Positions 8,971 through 17,516 are shown, numbered from the stretch's first letter. The stretch: 64,000 bases of DNA from Bordetella parapertussis (GCA_945865935.1 CAMBFI010000001.1:248001-312000), one strand, 5' to 3'. Program-made: numbers and translations. Notes: generated by a model from the sequence alone, not told the origin.

Positions 8971-10707
8971 TTAAAGCATGGCGGCGCGCGTCAATGTTTC
9001 GGGATCCAAATGCTGCAGCGCACGATAATTGGTCAAGAAGATTTGGCCGCTTAGATTGTTTAAAAAATGCGATCCTGTCAGACGATCCATCACGGGACCT
9101 TTCACCTCGGACAGATGAAGCTTGATACCTGCTTCCTTCAGGCGTTTTTCGATTGTTTCTAAGCTGTCTAGAGCGCTCGCATCGATATCGTTGACCGCAG
9201 AGAACTGCAGCACAACATGTTGCAGTCCGGGACGGCCTGCGACTTCAGCGTTGAGACGATCTTCGATAGGACGTGCGTTAGCAAAATAAAGGCTTTCATC
9301 GATGCGCAGACAAAGCACGCTTGGACTGGTGATCACCTGGTGGCGTGTGATGTTTCTAAAGTGCTCAGTGCCGGGGACGAGCCCGACTTCAGCGATATGG
9401 GGCTGGCTTGTTTTGTAAAGATGGAGTGCAATCGATAGCGACACGCCGACTATCAGTCCCGCTTCTACACCAAGGCTGAGCGTTCCAAGTAGCGTGGCTG
9501 CTGCGGCATAAAAGTCAGAGCGAGCGAAGTGCCATGTGCGCAAAAATATCTTGAAATCCACAAGCGAGAGGACAGCGACGATGATCGTTGCCGCGAGCGT
9601 TGCATGTGGTAGGTAAAAAAGGACAGGTGTCAGCAGCAAGGAGGTCAGTGCGATACCCAGTGCAGTCATCAAGCCTGCCGCGGGAGTACGCGCGCCGCTA
9701 TCAGCGTTGACCACTGAGCGTGCGAAGCCGCCGGTCACTGGGAAGCCTCCGCTGAATGCTGCCGACATGTTGCAGGCGCCGAGCGCGACTAACTCTTGAT
9801 TCGGCTCGATGCGCTGGCGCCTCCGTGCGGCAAGCGTCTGGCCCACGGAAACGGATTCAACGAAGCCCACGACACTAATGAGCAACGCCGGGACAAAGAG
9901 TGCGGTCCAGAGCTCTAGATCCCATAGCGGGGCGGTGAGAGGCGGGAGGCTTTGTGGAACAAATCCCACTACCTTCACGCCTGCTGAGTCCCAATTCAGG
10001 CCCCAAGTGAGCCCAGTTGTGAGGCCGATGGCGATGACTGGGCAGGCCTTGCCTAAAATGTCAGCGATTGTGGGTGCGATGCCAAGCCTAACGAGGCTCG
10101 GCTTGAGATATTTACGTGTCAGAAAGAGAAAGCCGAGGGTTGCGACACCCAACATGAGCGTTAAAACATGTGTCTCTGATGCGTGAAGCAGTAAATTTTT
10201 TGTGACAGCAAAAAAATTATCACCCTCAGCGCGAACGCCTAGGAGTGTTTTGAACTGGCTGGCTGCGATCAACAGTGCGGAGGCAGTAATAAATCCGGAC
10301 ACCACGGAGTGGCTCAAGAAGTTTGCGAGAAATCCCATGCGCAGTAAGCCCATCACCAGCAGCATCAGGCCAGACAAAAAGGCTAGAGTGATGGCAACCT
10401 GCCAATAAGCATGGGTGCCCGCAGCGGCATGTTCACCGATAGCGGCTGCCGTCATGAGGGAAACGACGGCGACTGGACCGACCGCTAAGACTCGACTCGT
10501 TCCCAACAACATATACAGAATGAGAGGCGCGATACTTGCGTAGAGGCCAACCTCAGGAGGAAGTCCCGCAAGCATCGCGTAGGCGAGACTTTGGGGAATC
10601 AACATAAGGGTGACAATCAGCGCAGCCAGTAGATCGCTGGAGAATGTGCTGCGATCGTAAGTGCGTAGCCATTCAAGGATCGGTAGTCGCAGAGGCGTGA
10701 TGTTCAT
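8971..10707 (-). CDS. SulP family anion permease with STAS domain
   Basis: A 578-residue protein. The N-terminal 430 residues hold the SulP membrane domain (IPQSLAYAMLAGLPPEVGLYAS near 37-58 is the family signature). The C-terminal 120 residues form a STAS domain with the VNDIDASALDSLE phosphorylation-loop region. Such proteins carry sulfate, bicarbonate or related anions. Here the gene overlaps the preceding small YeeE gene (ATGA) in a run controlled by a persulfide-type repressor. Sulfate or sulfite movement after sulfide oxidation is therefore the best guess. Confidence 0.92.
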   Translation of the reverse strand: MNITPLRLPILEWLRTYDRSTFSSDLLAALIVTLMLIPQSLAYAMLAGLPPEVGLYASIAPLILYMLLGTSRVLAVGPVAVVSLMTAAAIGEHAAAGTHAYWQVAITLAFLSGLMLLVMGLLRMGFLANFLSHSVVSGFITASALLIAASQFKTLLGVRAEGDNFFAVTKNLLLHASETHVLTLMLGVATLGFLFLTRKYLKPSLVRLGIAPTIADILGKACPVIAIGLTTGLTWGLNWDSAGVKVVGFVPQSLPPLTAPLWDLELWTALFVPALLISVVGFVESVSVGQTLAARRRQRIEPNQELVALGACNMSAAFSGGFPVTGGFARSVVNADSGARTPAAGLMTALGIALTSLLLTPVLFYLPHATLAATIIVAVLSLVDFKIFLRTWHFARSDFYAAAATLLGTLSLGVEAGLIVGVSLSIALHLYKTSQPHIAEVGLVPGTEHFRNITRHQVITSPSVLCLRIDESLYFANARPIEDRLNAEVAGRPGLQHVVLQFSAVNDIDASALDSLETIEKRLKEAGIKLHLSEVKGPVMDRLTGSHFLNNLSGQIFLTNYRALQHLDPETLTRAAML

Positions 10708-11117
10708 CGCTTGCGTTCAAGAGCCTCGAAGGCAAGCATGCCCGCCACCATCGCCGACACAAACCACAGTGCCTGTATCTGTCCGGAGGCCATCGATACC
10801 AGGGCAGGCCCAGGACAGAATCCCGCCAAGCCCCAGCCAATCCCGAAAACGGTGCTGCCGATGATGAGACGCTTATCGATGTGACTCGCGGTGGGCAAAC
10901 GTAAGGCGCCCCCAAGAATCGTGGTAGTGCGTTTTTTTGCAATGGCGAAAGCAACAAATCCTACGGCGATCGCGCCCATCATCACGAAGGCGAGTGACGG
11001 GTCCCAGTTTCCAAAGATGTCGAGGAATCCAATGATTTTTCCAGGGTCCGTCATCCCCGATAGGATGAGACCTAGGCCAAATAACAAGCCAACTAAAAAT
11101 TCAGTGAGTCGATTCAT
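10704..11117 (-). CDS. Small YeeE/YedE family membrane protein (half-size, second of a pair)
   Basis: A 137-residue protein with about four membrane helices and the motif GFCPGPALV near residue 102, which carries the family cysteine. A longer frame starts at 11171, but the ATG at 11117 has AAGGAG about 7 nt upstream and begins the conserved part (MNRLTEFLVG). Together with the next upstream gene it makes the two halves that occur as one chain in full-length YeeE. The pair probably forms a heteromeric sulfur-compound channel. Its stop overlaps the SulP start as ATGA. Confidence 0.88.
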   Translation of the reverse strand: MNRLTEFLVGLLFGLGLILSGMTDPGKIIGFLDIFGNWDPSLAFVMMGAIAVGFVAFAIAKKRTTTILGGALRLPTASHIDKRLIIGSTVFGIGWGLAGFCPGPALVSMASGQIQALWFVSAMVAGMLAFEALERKR

Positions 11118-11127
11118 GTCGTGCTCC

Positions 11128-11568
11128 TTATAGCCAGTGGCGAGCAATGAGAACGGTGCCAAAGCCTGCACCCATAAAGCTCAGGGTAGCGACTAAGGAG
11201 CGCGGGGATAGGCGAGAGAGGCCACATACGCCGTGGCCGCTTGTGCAGCCGGATGCGTAGCGCGTACCGATGCCCACTAATAGCCCGGCAATGACTGTCG
11301 TAAGCGTATTGGCTTCGATGCGAGGTGCTGACATGAAATCTGCAGGGGCAACGAGCATAAATAACCACGGGGCAGCGAACATGCCCAGCAGGAACGTTAA
11401 CCGCCACCCCGCATCGCCCGCTTTCGGGGGGAACAAGCCGCCAAGGATTCCACTAATTCCGAGAATACGCCCGTTAGCGAGGATGAACAGGGCGGAGGCA
11501 ATGCCCAGCAGAACGCCACCCGTGATAGCGCTCCATGGTGTGAAGTGAGACCAATCAATAACGATCAT
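11128..11568 (-). CDS. Small YeeE/YedE family membrane protein (half-size, first of a pair)
   Basis: A 146-residue membrane protein with the family motif GTRYASGCTSGHGVCGL near residues 102-118, which supplies two cysteines. It lies 10 nt upstream of its partner and overlaps the regulator gene by 4 nt (stop of bigR at 11565). Half-size YeeE pairs beside BigR-type repressors are a known arrangement in Proteobacteria. The probable role is transport of thiosulfate or sulfane sulfur; direction is unknown. Confidence 0.88.
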   Translation of the reverse strand: MIVIDWSHFTPWSAITGGVLLGIASALFILANGRILGISGILGGLFPPKAGDAGWRLTFLLGMFAAPWLFMLVAPADFMSAPRIEANTLTTVIAGLLVGIGTRYASGCTSGHGVCGLSRLSPRSLVATLSFMGAGFGTVLIARHWL

Positions 11569-11897
11569 TTTTTTACCTTTGTTTTCTTACAAAATTGGGC
11601 ATACAAGACTTCCATCACCGCAAACGCCTGAGGGCTACTAAAGCGGTAGTAGATGTTTTTGCCTTCTCTTCGGGTGGTGACTAATTTTTCCTTTCGCAAA
11701 ACGGTTAATTGTTGCGATAGGGTTGGTTGCACGATGCCGAGTAAATCTTGTAATTCACTCACGCATTTTTCTTGCTGAGTCAGCTGGCACAAAATCAACA
11801 GGCGATCCGGGTTGGTGAGTACCTTCATGAGCTGGCAGGCTTGGCCGGCCGATGCCTGCATGGCCTCTAGATCAAGGGTGGGGGGTAGCGTAGACAT
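11565..11897 (-). CDS. bigR: ArsR-family persulfide/sulfide-responsive repressor (BigR/SqrR type)
   Basis: A 110-residue winged-helix regulator with an ArsR-type helix-turn-helix (SELQDLLGIVQPTLSQQLTVLRKEKLV, residues 48-74) and wing (TTRREGKNIYYRF). Cys37 (ILCQL) and Cys103 (AQFCKK) are 66 residues apart, the same spacing as the sensing pair Cys41/Cys107 of SqrR and Cys42/Cys108 of BigR. Those cysteines form a disulfide or polysulfide bridge on exposure to persulfide and release DNA. Two further cysteines (21, 45) are present. Divergent transcription from the persulfide dioxygenase gene and a palindrome between them support autoregulated control of both flanking operons. Confidence 0.88.
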   Translation of the reverse strand: MSTLPPTLDLEAMQASAGQACQLMKVLTNPDRLLILCQLTQQEKCVSELQDLLGIVQPTLSQQLTVLRKEKLVTTRREGKNIYYRFSSPQAFAVMEVLYAQFCKKTKVKK

Positions 11898-11914
11898 GTG
11901 TATTGAACATTCTA

Positions 11915-11928
11915 TTGATAATTATCAA
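11915..11928. promoter_or_regulatory. 14-bp perfect palindrome, probable BigR operator
   Basis: TTGATAATTATCAA is a perfect inverted repeat lying 17 nt from the bigR start and overlapping the -35 of the rightward promoter. Its AT-rich symmetry and position suit binding by the dimeric repressor encoded beside it, which would block rightward transcription. The binding assignment is inference. Confidence 0.6.
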
Positions 11929-11942
11929 GACATCATTATATT
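11915..11942 (+). promoter_or_regulatory. Sigma70-type promoter for the persulfide dioxygenase operon
   Basis: TTGATA (11915-11920) and TATATT (11937-11942) are separated by 16 nt, and each matches the consensus at five of six positions. This leaves an AT-rich leader of about 50 nt before the dioxygenase start. The -35 is embedded in the palindrome. Confidence 0.6.
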
Positions 11943-12000
11943 GTCTAATAATGTATTTGTAAATATAATATATTCAATTTATCTACTATTGGAGTCAACA

Positions 12001-12876
12001 ATGTCTGGCGCAGCAACAAAACCTACCGTTCATGGAATTTTTGATCCAGCAACCTGGACTGTGACCTACGTCGTCTATGACGGCCCTGGATCGGCCTGCG
12101 CGATTATCGACTCCGTGTTGGATTACGACCCCAAGTCGGGCCGGACCCAGCACACCTCGGCCGATAAGGTGATTGCGTTCGTGCGGGAACATCAATTGAA
12201 AGTGGAATGGATTCTAGAGACCCATGCGCATGCAGATCATTTGTCGGCAGCCCCTTATTTAAAAGAGAAGTTGGGGGGCAAGCTCGCGATTGGTTCACGC
12301 ATTACGGCGGTACAAAAAGTTTTTGCAGAGATTTTCAACCTTGAACCAGGCTTCAAGCAGGATGGCACGCAGTTCGATCATCTGTTTGCAGAAGATGAAG
12401 CGATCAAGGTGGGGACGTTGACCGGACGAGCCTTGTTTGTCCCTGGACATACCCCTGCGTGTATGGCGTATCAGTTTGGTGATACGGTGTTTGTTGGAGA
12501 CACGCTGTTCATGCCGGATGTTGGGTCAGCGCGCTGCGATTTTCCGGGTGGCGATGCCAGAATGCTTTATGAATCGAGCAAAAAGATTTTAAGTTTGCCG
12601 GCCGAGACGCGACTGTTTATGTGCCACGACTATCCGCCAAACGATAGGCCGATTCGTTTTGAAACGACAGTCGCTGAGCAACGGGCGAACAACATACATT
12701 TACATGACGGCGTCACCCAAGAGCAGTTCGTTGCCATGCGAACCAAGCGTGATGCCACACTCGAGATGCCCGTTCTGATTCTTCCGGCAGTGCAAATCAA
12801 TATTCGTGCGGGAAATTTTCCGCCACCTGAGCCCAATGGGAAATCCTATCTCAAGATTCCCCTGAACGCGTTGTAA
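12001..12876 (+). CDS. blh: ETHE1-like persulfide dioxygenase / BLH metallo-beta-lactamase-fold enzyme
   Basis: A 291-residue MBL-fold protein with the metal motif THAHADH at about residues 74-80, further ligand motifs PGHTPAC (about 153), VGDTLF (about 169) and CHDYPP (about 213), and no fused rhodanese domain. BLH/ETHE1 enzymes oxidise glutathione persulfide to sulfite with one iron. The frame is open upstream to 11812, but the ATG at 12001 has GGAG 6 nt before it and begins the conserved sequence. Its divergent position from bigR and the DUF2892 gene downstream match known BigR operons. Sulfite made here could leave through one of the sulfur transporters. Confidence 0.9.
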   Translation: MSGAATKPTVHGIFDPATWTVTYVVYDGPGSACAIIDSVLDYDPKSGRTQHTSADKVIAFVREHQLKVEWILETHAHADHLSAAPYLKEKLGGKLAIGSRITAVQKVFAEIFNLEPGFKQDGTQFDHLFAEDEAIKVGTLTGRALFVPGHTPACMAYQFGDTVFVGDTLFMPDVGSARCDFPGGDARMLYESSKKILSLPAETRLFMCHDYPPNDRPIRFETTVAEQRANNIHLHDGVTQEQFVAMRTKRDATLEMPVLILPAVQINIRAGNFPPPEPNGKSYLKIPLNAL

Positions 12877-12907
12877 AACTTAGTCATTCAAAAAAAGGAT
12901 CTACCTC

Positions 12908-13129
12908 ATGAAAAGTAACGTTGGTGGTATCGATCGCATCCTGCGCGTCGCGGTTGGCTTGGCGCTGATCGCGTTGGCGGCTACGGGAACAGTCGGTGTG
13001 TGGGGCTGGATCGGCGTCGTGCCGTTGGCGACGGGGTTGTTTCGCTTTTGTCCGTTGTATCCGTTGATCGGTGTGAATTCTTGTGGCTCAGGTGCAGGTA
13101 AAGGCTGCGGCGGTTTCTGCAAAAAATAA
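12908..13129 (+). CDS. DUF2892 (YgaP-like) small membrane protein with Cys-rich tail
   Basis: A 73-residue protein with the opening NVGGIDRILRVAVGLALIAL typical of DUF2892, two hydrophobic helices (about 13-29 and 31-45) and the CPLYPLIGVNSC motif. The last 26 residues hold four cysteines, including GCGGFC. DUF2892 is the membrane module fused to rhodanese in E. coli YgaP, and stand-alone forms follow persulfide dioxygenases. A role in sulfane-sulfur handling at the membrane is likely but unproven. AAGGA 8 nt upstream supports the start; the gap from the dioxygenase is 31 nt. Confidence 0.85.
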   Translation: MKSNVGGIDRILRVAVGLALIALAATGTVGVWGWIGVVPLATGLFRFCPLYPLIGVNSCGSGAGKGCGGFCKK

Positions 13130-13142
13130 ATATTTGCAGCCC

Positions 13143-13991
13143 TTAAGGTTGTTTAAAACTAATCGGGACGATCACCGTCGCGCTGATGGCGCTTTGCCCC
13201 CGCATGCCGGGCACGAAGCGCCACCGTGTGACCGCTTGTATGGCCGCCTGGTCTAGTCGATCGTAGCCGCTGCTTTTGTGTAGCGTCACTGTCGTGGCAT
13301 CCCCTTCTGGGCTCACGTTGACAAGCAAGAGCACGGTGCCAGTTTCACGATTGCGTTTTGATAGCGCCGGGTAAGCGGGCGCGGGGTTGTGTAGGTAAGC
13401 TGGATCCAAGCGAGGAGGCGTAGTTGTTAATTCAGATGCCTTACTCGAACTGCCAACGGTCTCCTGACGAGAGTTCGCACTGGGCGAGGCTGCCGCCGCG
13501 GCAGAGGTTTTGCTTGACTGTGATGGCGCTATCCTCGGCCCAGGTGTGGGTGTTGGCGTTGTTACCGTTTGTGCCGGAACAATCTCGAGTGGAGTCGAGT
13601 GTCTCTTTTCGGTTGAGATGTCAGGTGATTCGTTGGGCGCGCTCGTGGCCGGTTGCGGGGCAACGACGGTCGAAGTGGCTGGAGTCTCGGTGGGGGGCTT
13701 GGGGTTGGGGTATACAGCCTCTGCGAGTTCGCGCGTGCCCGAGAGATCGACCACGATGATGTCCAACGCTTCGGGAGCGGAGGCGTTCGGAGCGCTTGCC
13801 AACAAGTCGAGGCGCAAGAGTACGAGGGCCAGTACAAGGGCGTGAACCAAAATGATCAACGTGGCGCGCCAACCATAGCGCTGTTTAGGCGTTGTATGGG
13901 TAAATCTGACCGGCGCGTAGATCCCTGTCGCATCGTTAGTAAGCAACGTGGAGTCCGTGGCAGCGGCCGGGGTGGAGGTGTTGTCTGGCAT
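13143..13991 (-). CDS. TonB-family energy transducer
   Basis: A 282-residue protein with a cytoplasmic N-terminus, one transmembrane anchor (about 44-66), a long Pro/Thr/Ser-rich periplasmic spacer (about 90-190) and a C-terminal TonB domain (about 200-282) with YPALSKRNRETGTVLLLVNV and the terminal VTRWRFVPG motif. TonB couples the inner-membrane proton gradient to outer-membrane receptors. No exbB, exbD or receptor gene lies beside it, so its partners must be elsewhere. It is divergent from the copper-chaperone gene. Confidence 0.87.
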   Translation of the reverse strand: MPDNTSTPAAATDSTLLTNDATGIYAPVRFTHTTPKQRYGWRATLIILVHALVLALVLLRLDLLASAPNASAPEALDIIVVDLSGTRELAEAVYPNPKPPTETPATSTVVAPQPATSAPNESPDISTEKRHSTPLEIVPAQTVTTPTPTPGPRIAPSQSSKTSAAAAASPSANSRQETVGSSSKASELTTTPPRLDPAYLHNPAPAYPALSKRNRETGTVLLLVNVSPEGDATTVTLHKSSGYDRLDQAAIQAVTRWRFVPGMRGQSAISATVIVPISFKQP

Positions 13992-14088
13992 CGTTCTTTT
14001 TTACCTACCGAGCAGTGTAGAGCGTTTAGTCCGTCTTCAGATAAAATTTGCACTATTAACTTCGAACATTCAGTTTTAGGCGATAAAA

Positions 14089-14577
14089 ATGAAAAAGCTG
14101 TCGAGTGTTGTCTGCATGGTTGTTGGTGTCTTGTTTTTTCACACTGCAATTGCGCAAAGCTCAGCGAACACCGGGCTTGCTTTCGAGGCGCCATGGGTAC
14201 GTGCCAGCGCTCCGGGTCAAAAAAATGGTGCGGGCTATGTGCAGATACAGAATAAAAGTAGTCAGACAGATCGTTTGATTTCCGCGACGACGGAAAATAT
14301 TGGGCGCGTGGAGTTGCACACAATTATTAACGAGAATGGTGTGGCCAAGATGCGGCAAGTGCAGGGTATTGAAGTGCCGGCAGGGAGTGGAGCCACACTC
14401 GCGCCCGGTGGATTTCACATCATGTTTCTTGGCTTGACCGAGCCATTCAAGGCAGGTGAGGTGGTTCCTGTCACGCTACGCTTTGAAAAAGCGGGTGAGG
14501 TCAAGGTCAACTTTGAAATTAAGCCGACGACCTATAATCCCGCTGCGACGGGGCCAGGTTCTGCACACAAGCATTAA
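14089..14577 (+). CDS. Periplasmic copper chaperone PCuAC
   Basis: A 162-residue exported protein with a signal peptide (hydrophobic 6-20, AIAQ cleavage near 23). It has the exact PCuA(C) copper(I) motif H-x10-M-x21-H-x-M: His77, Met88, His110 and Met112. The tail ends in a His-containing AHKH. PCuAC delivers copper to the CuA site of cytochrome oxidase. No partner Sco gene is nearby. Confidence 0.92.
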   Translation: MKKLSSVVCMVVGVLFFHTAIAQSSANTGLAFEAPWVRASAPGQKNGAGYVQIQNKSSQTDRLISATTENIGRVELHTIINENGVAKMRQVQGIEVPAGSGATLAPGGFHIMFLGLTEPFKAGEVVPVTLRFEKAGEVKVNFEIKPTTYNPAATGPGSAHKH

Positions 14578-14591
14578 TTATTAAGGCGTAT

Positions 14592-15206
14592 ATGTTTGGC
14601 GTGACCGATTACGGTTCTTTTGTTGTTGCCTTCACAATCTTCTTATTGATTCCTGGGCCAGGTAATTTGGCCTTGATCACGTCTACGAGCAAAGGTGGGA
14701 TGGCTGGTGGTTTAGGCGCCACAATGGGTGTGATCCTTGGCGATCAAGTGCTGTTGTGGCTTGCCGTCGCGGGTGTCGCTGCGATTTTGATGGCGTATCC
14801 GACTGCCTTCGAGGCCGTCCAGTGGCTTGGCGCAATATACCTAGGTTGGTTGGGTATACGCATGGTGTTAGCCAAGCCAGGTGCTGCCCCCATCTTGAAT
14901 ATCAAGCCGTATCACTATTTGCGTCAGGCATTGCTGATCACGGTTCTGAACCCTAAAGCCATTGTGTTTTATATGGCCTTCTTTCCCTTATTTGTTGATC
15001 CTGTCCATCACAGAGGGCTGATCACTTTCGCATTTCTAGCGGGAACGATCGCTGTGTTGACCTTCCTCTACGGGTTGGGCGCGACCTTGTTGACATTTTT
15101 TATGGCAGAGCGGTTGCGGACCAATCCCAAAGTGGGTTATTGGCTCGAGAAAATAGCCGGCCTGTGCCTGATTGGTTTCGGCATCAGGCTGGCATTGTCT
15201 CGTTGA
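14592..15206 (+). CDS. LysE/RhtB family amino-acid exporter
   Basis: A 204-residue protein with six hydrophobic helices and the family opening FLLIPGPGNLALITST (about residues 17-32). A central LNPKAIVFYMAFFP (about 119-132) is the second diagnostic motif. These carriers export amino acids such as threonine, homoserine or lysine; the substrate is unknown here. It starts 14 nt after the copper-chaperone gene and is probably cotranscribed with it. Confidence 0.9.
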   Translation: MFGVTDYGSFVVAFTIFLLIPGPGNLALITSTSKGGMAGGLGATMGVILGDQVLLWLAVAGVAAILMAYPTAFEAVQWLGAIYLGWLGIRMVLAKPGAAPILNIKPYHYLRQALLITVLNPKAIVFYMAFFPLFVDPVHHRGLITFAFLAGTIAVLTFLYGLGATLLTFFMAERLRTNPKVGYWLEKIAGLCLIGFGIRLALSR

Positions 15207-15212
15207 TTCGCG

Positions 15213-16121
15213 CTATTTGGTTTGCTCAGCGACCATGTGTGTGTGCGCGGTCTTAAGCAAAATGCAAGGCACGTTCTTCTCTACGCCGCGATCGATCATT
15301 GCACCGAGGATGTGTTCGTGTTCAGTTCTATTACCTTGAACTAGATCGCGCAACATCGAGGCTGCAAAACTCGAGCCAACTTTCGTCAACATCTCTAAGG
15401 CCTTTTGTTGAGCGCTCGCTTTAGTCGGAAAGCCGTGCGCTTGTGCGATCGCGCAGGACTCTGCATAAAAAGCGGTCATGACTTCCTTGCCCCAAGGGGC
15501 TGCCGCGATTTTTCCGACGTGACCACGGCATAGGGTGGTCATGCCAGCAAGCGTGGCCAGAAAAACCCATTTATCCCACAACGATTGTTCGATGTTTTCG
15601 CTGTAAGACTTGTCAAACGAGGCTTTTTCACACAGTGCAAAAAATTCGCGCGCTAAGGCCTCGTGCGCAGCAGAGCGATGGCCAACGGTGAGTGCGTGCA
15701 GGTCAGTCAATTGTTTGACGGCACCCGTTGCAGCGATTGTTGCGGCAATATGGGCGACGCCACCCATCACACGATCTCGACCAAACGTATCGTCTAGGCG
15801 CTGAATATGGCTCATGCCGTTTAGAAAGGGGAGCAACACACCTTTGCTACTGGCTCCGCTAATGGAATCAAGCGCATCGTCAAAATCAAAGGCCTTTGGT
15901 GCCAGAATGATTAAGTCGTAGTCTGGTGTTAACTGCTCACGGGTCACAGACTTGGGCCGAATGGTAAATGATTCTTTAGGAGTCTCGATCGTGAGGCCCT
16001 CCGCTTGAATCTTTGCGTGACGCGCATCCCGCAACAGGTATGTCACATCCGCACCGGCCTGAATGAGACGCGCCCCGAAATAGCCGCCTACCCCACCAGC
16101 CCCAAGAATCAGTATCTTCAT
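15213..16121 (-). CDS. panE: 2-dehydropantoate 2-reductase (ketopantoate reductase)
   Basis: A 302-residue NADPH-dependent reductase with the N-terminal GAGGVGGYFGARL nucleotide-binding motif at residues 7-19 and the family C-terminal domain with a conserved lysine in NIEQSLWDKWVFLA (about 180). It reduces ketopantoate to pantoate in CoA synthesis, although paralogs with other keto-acid substrates are common. The frame opens at 16145, but the ATG at 16121 has GGAG 6 nt upstream and begins the conserved strand (MKILILGAG). It converges with the LysE gene, 6 nt apart. Confidence 0.87.
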   Translation of the reverse strand: MKILILGAGGVGGYFGARLIQAGADVTYLLRDARHAKIQAEGLTIETPKESFTIRPKSVTREQLTPDYDLIILAPKAFDFDDALDSISGASSKGVLLPFLNGMSHIQRLDDTFGRDRVMGGVAHIAATIAATGAVKQLTDLHALTVGHRSAAHEALAREFFALCEKASFDKSYSENIEQSLWDKWVFLATLAGMTTLCRGHVGKIAAAPWGKEVMTAFYAESCAIAQAHGFPTKASAQQKALEMLTKVGSSFAASMLRDLVQGNRTEHEHILGAMIDRGVEKNVPCILLKTAHTHMVAEQTK

Positions 16122-16174
16122 TTGTGTCTCCATGTTGCCGCTCATCTTATCGTGTTTTGCGGTTAGAGTGATGG

Positions 16175-17470
16175 TTGTTTAAGAACTCAGAAATAGCAAC
16201 GCGTCCGGAACCTATGCTGGCAGCCTTCTCTAAAATCGTACAGTCCTCGCGCATCCCTTTTCAGGTACGTAGCTTTCGTTATCAGTGGCCGGCAGATCTC
16301 TGCGCTTCCTGGGCCTTTGAAATGGAGATCTTGGTTCTCGGTTGGTATGTGCTGGTGGAGTCGAATTCAGTGCTCATGCTGGTGGTGTACGGAGCATTGC
16401 AATATAGCGGTTCGTTGATTAGCCCATTTTTTGGTCTTGCGGGCGACCGGTTCGGTTATCGAAACCTCTTCATGTTGACGCGTGGGCTGTACGGATTTCT
16501 CGCGCTGTCGATTGCTTGCTTGGGTCTGTTTGATTTGTTGTCGCCGACGCTGGTGATTGTGCTGGCGTCCATTGTTGGTGTGGTGCGTCCTTCTGACATG
16601 ATGATGCGCTATGCGTTGATTGGTCAGACACAACCAGCCGACCAGATCACAGCAGCGCTTGGGTTGTCACGGATGACCTCAGATTCTGCGCGTATCGCCG
16701 GCGCACTCGCAGGTGCGAGTGTTTTCGTTCAATTCGGATTAGTCGCTGCGTATGTTGTCATTACGATTCTCTACATCGTCAGTTTTATTTTTTCACGCGG
16801 CGTAGCAGGGCGCAGCCAGCACGCAGGGCAGCCCTCCGCGCTTTCACCAATACGTGACTTAAAAGAGGCCTTTGTCTATGCCTGGGGTAAGCCAGAGTTA
16901 CTTGGGCCTATTGCCATTGCATTCTTGATTAATCTCCTCGCCTTCCCGTTCTCGCTCGGCTTGTTGCCCTATATCGCAAGAACGATCTATGAGGTTAATC
17001 AAACAGGTCTTGGCCTGCTGAGTGCCAGTTTCTCTGTGGGTGCGTTATTGGGATCGCTGGTGTTGGGCACCAATGTTTTTTCGCTAGGCACGGCGCGTGC
17101 GATGCTTATCGCGGCGGTGTGTTGGTTTGGACTGCTTTTAATTTTCGCACCGATTACGTCTTTCTCTGCAGGGGCGATGCTTTTGTTGTGCGCAGGCTTT
17201 GCTCAAAGTATGTGTATGACTCCACTCGCGGCGGTCATGCTGCGTTCGACAGATCCGAAGTTTCGGGGTCGAATCATGGGTGTGCGGATCTTGGCTATTT
17301 GGGGGCTCCCACTAGGCTTGCTAATTGCGGGACCACTCATTTCTTCGATCGGATTTGTGTGGACGACAGTCTTGTACACAACGCTTGGGCTGATAGCGAC
17401 CGTTGCGGTGGGCTGGCGATGGCGAGAGCGTCTTTGGCAGGTCAGTGCGCCCGCTAACAGGCACGGTTAG
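16175..17470 (+). CDS. MFS transporter (MFS_3 / EntS-like)
   Basis: A 431-residue protein with about 12 hydrophobic helices. GLAGDRFGYRN (about 87-97) is the loop 2-3 motif, and FRGRIMGVRILAIWGLPLG (about 365-383) resembles the MFS_3 group that includes siderophore exporters. The start is unsure: the listed one is TTG, and an ATG at 16214 (residue 14) is an alternative, with no strong ribosome site at either. The substrate is unknown. Confidence 0.82.
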   Translation: MFKNSEIATRPEPMLAAFSKIVQSSRIPFQVRSFRYQWPADLCASWAFEMEILVLGWYVLVESNSVLMLVVYGALQYSGSLISPFFGLAGDRFGYRNLFMLTRGLYGFLALSIACLGLFDLLSPTLVIVLASIVGVVRPSDMMMRYALIGQTQPADQITAALGLSRMTSDSARIAGALAGASVFVQFGLVAAYVVITILYIVSFIFSRGVAGRSQHAGQPSALSPIRDLKEAFVYAWGKPELLGPIAIAFLINLLAFPFSLGLLPYIARTIYEVNQTGLGLLSASFSVGALLGSLVLGTNVFSLGTARAMLIAAVCWFGLLLIFAPITSFSAGAMLLLCAGFAQSMCMTPLAAVMLRSTDPKFRGRIMGVRILAIWGLPLGLLIAGPLISSIGFVWTTVLYTTLGLIATVAVGWRWRERLWQVSAPANRHG

Positions 17471-17516
17471 TGAGTGCGCAAACGGCTTGAACCGCAGCGC
17501 ACTCTACGAGACCGCT

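Noticed and set aside
13653-14323. Long open frames on both strands around the TonB and copper-chaperone starts
   Set aside because: They overlap the proline-rich TonB spacer and the copper-chaperone signal, both supported by motifs; the frames are shadows.
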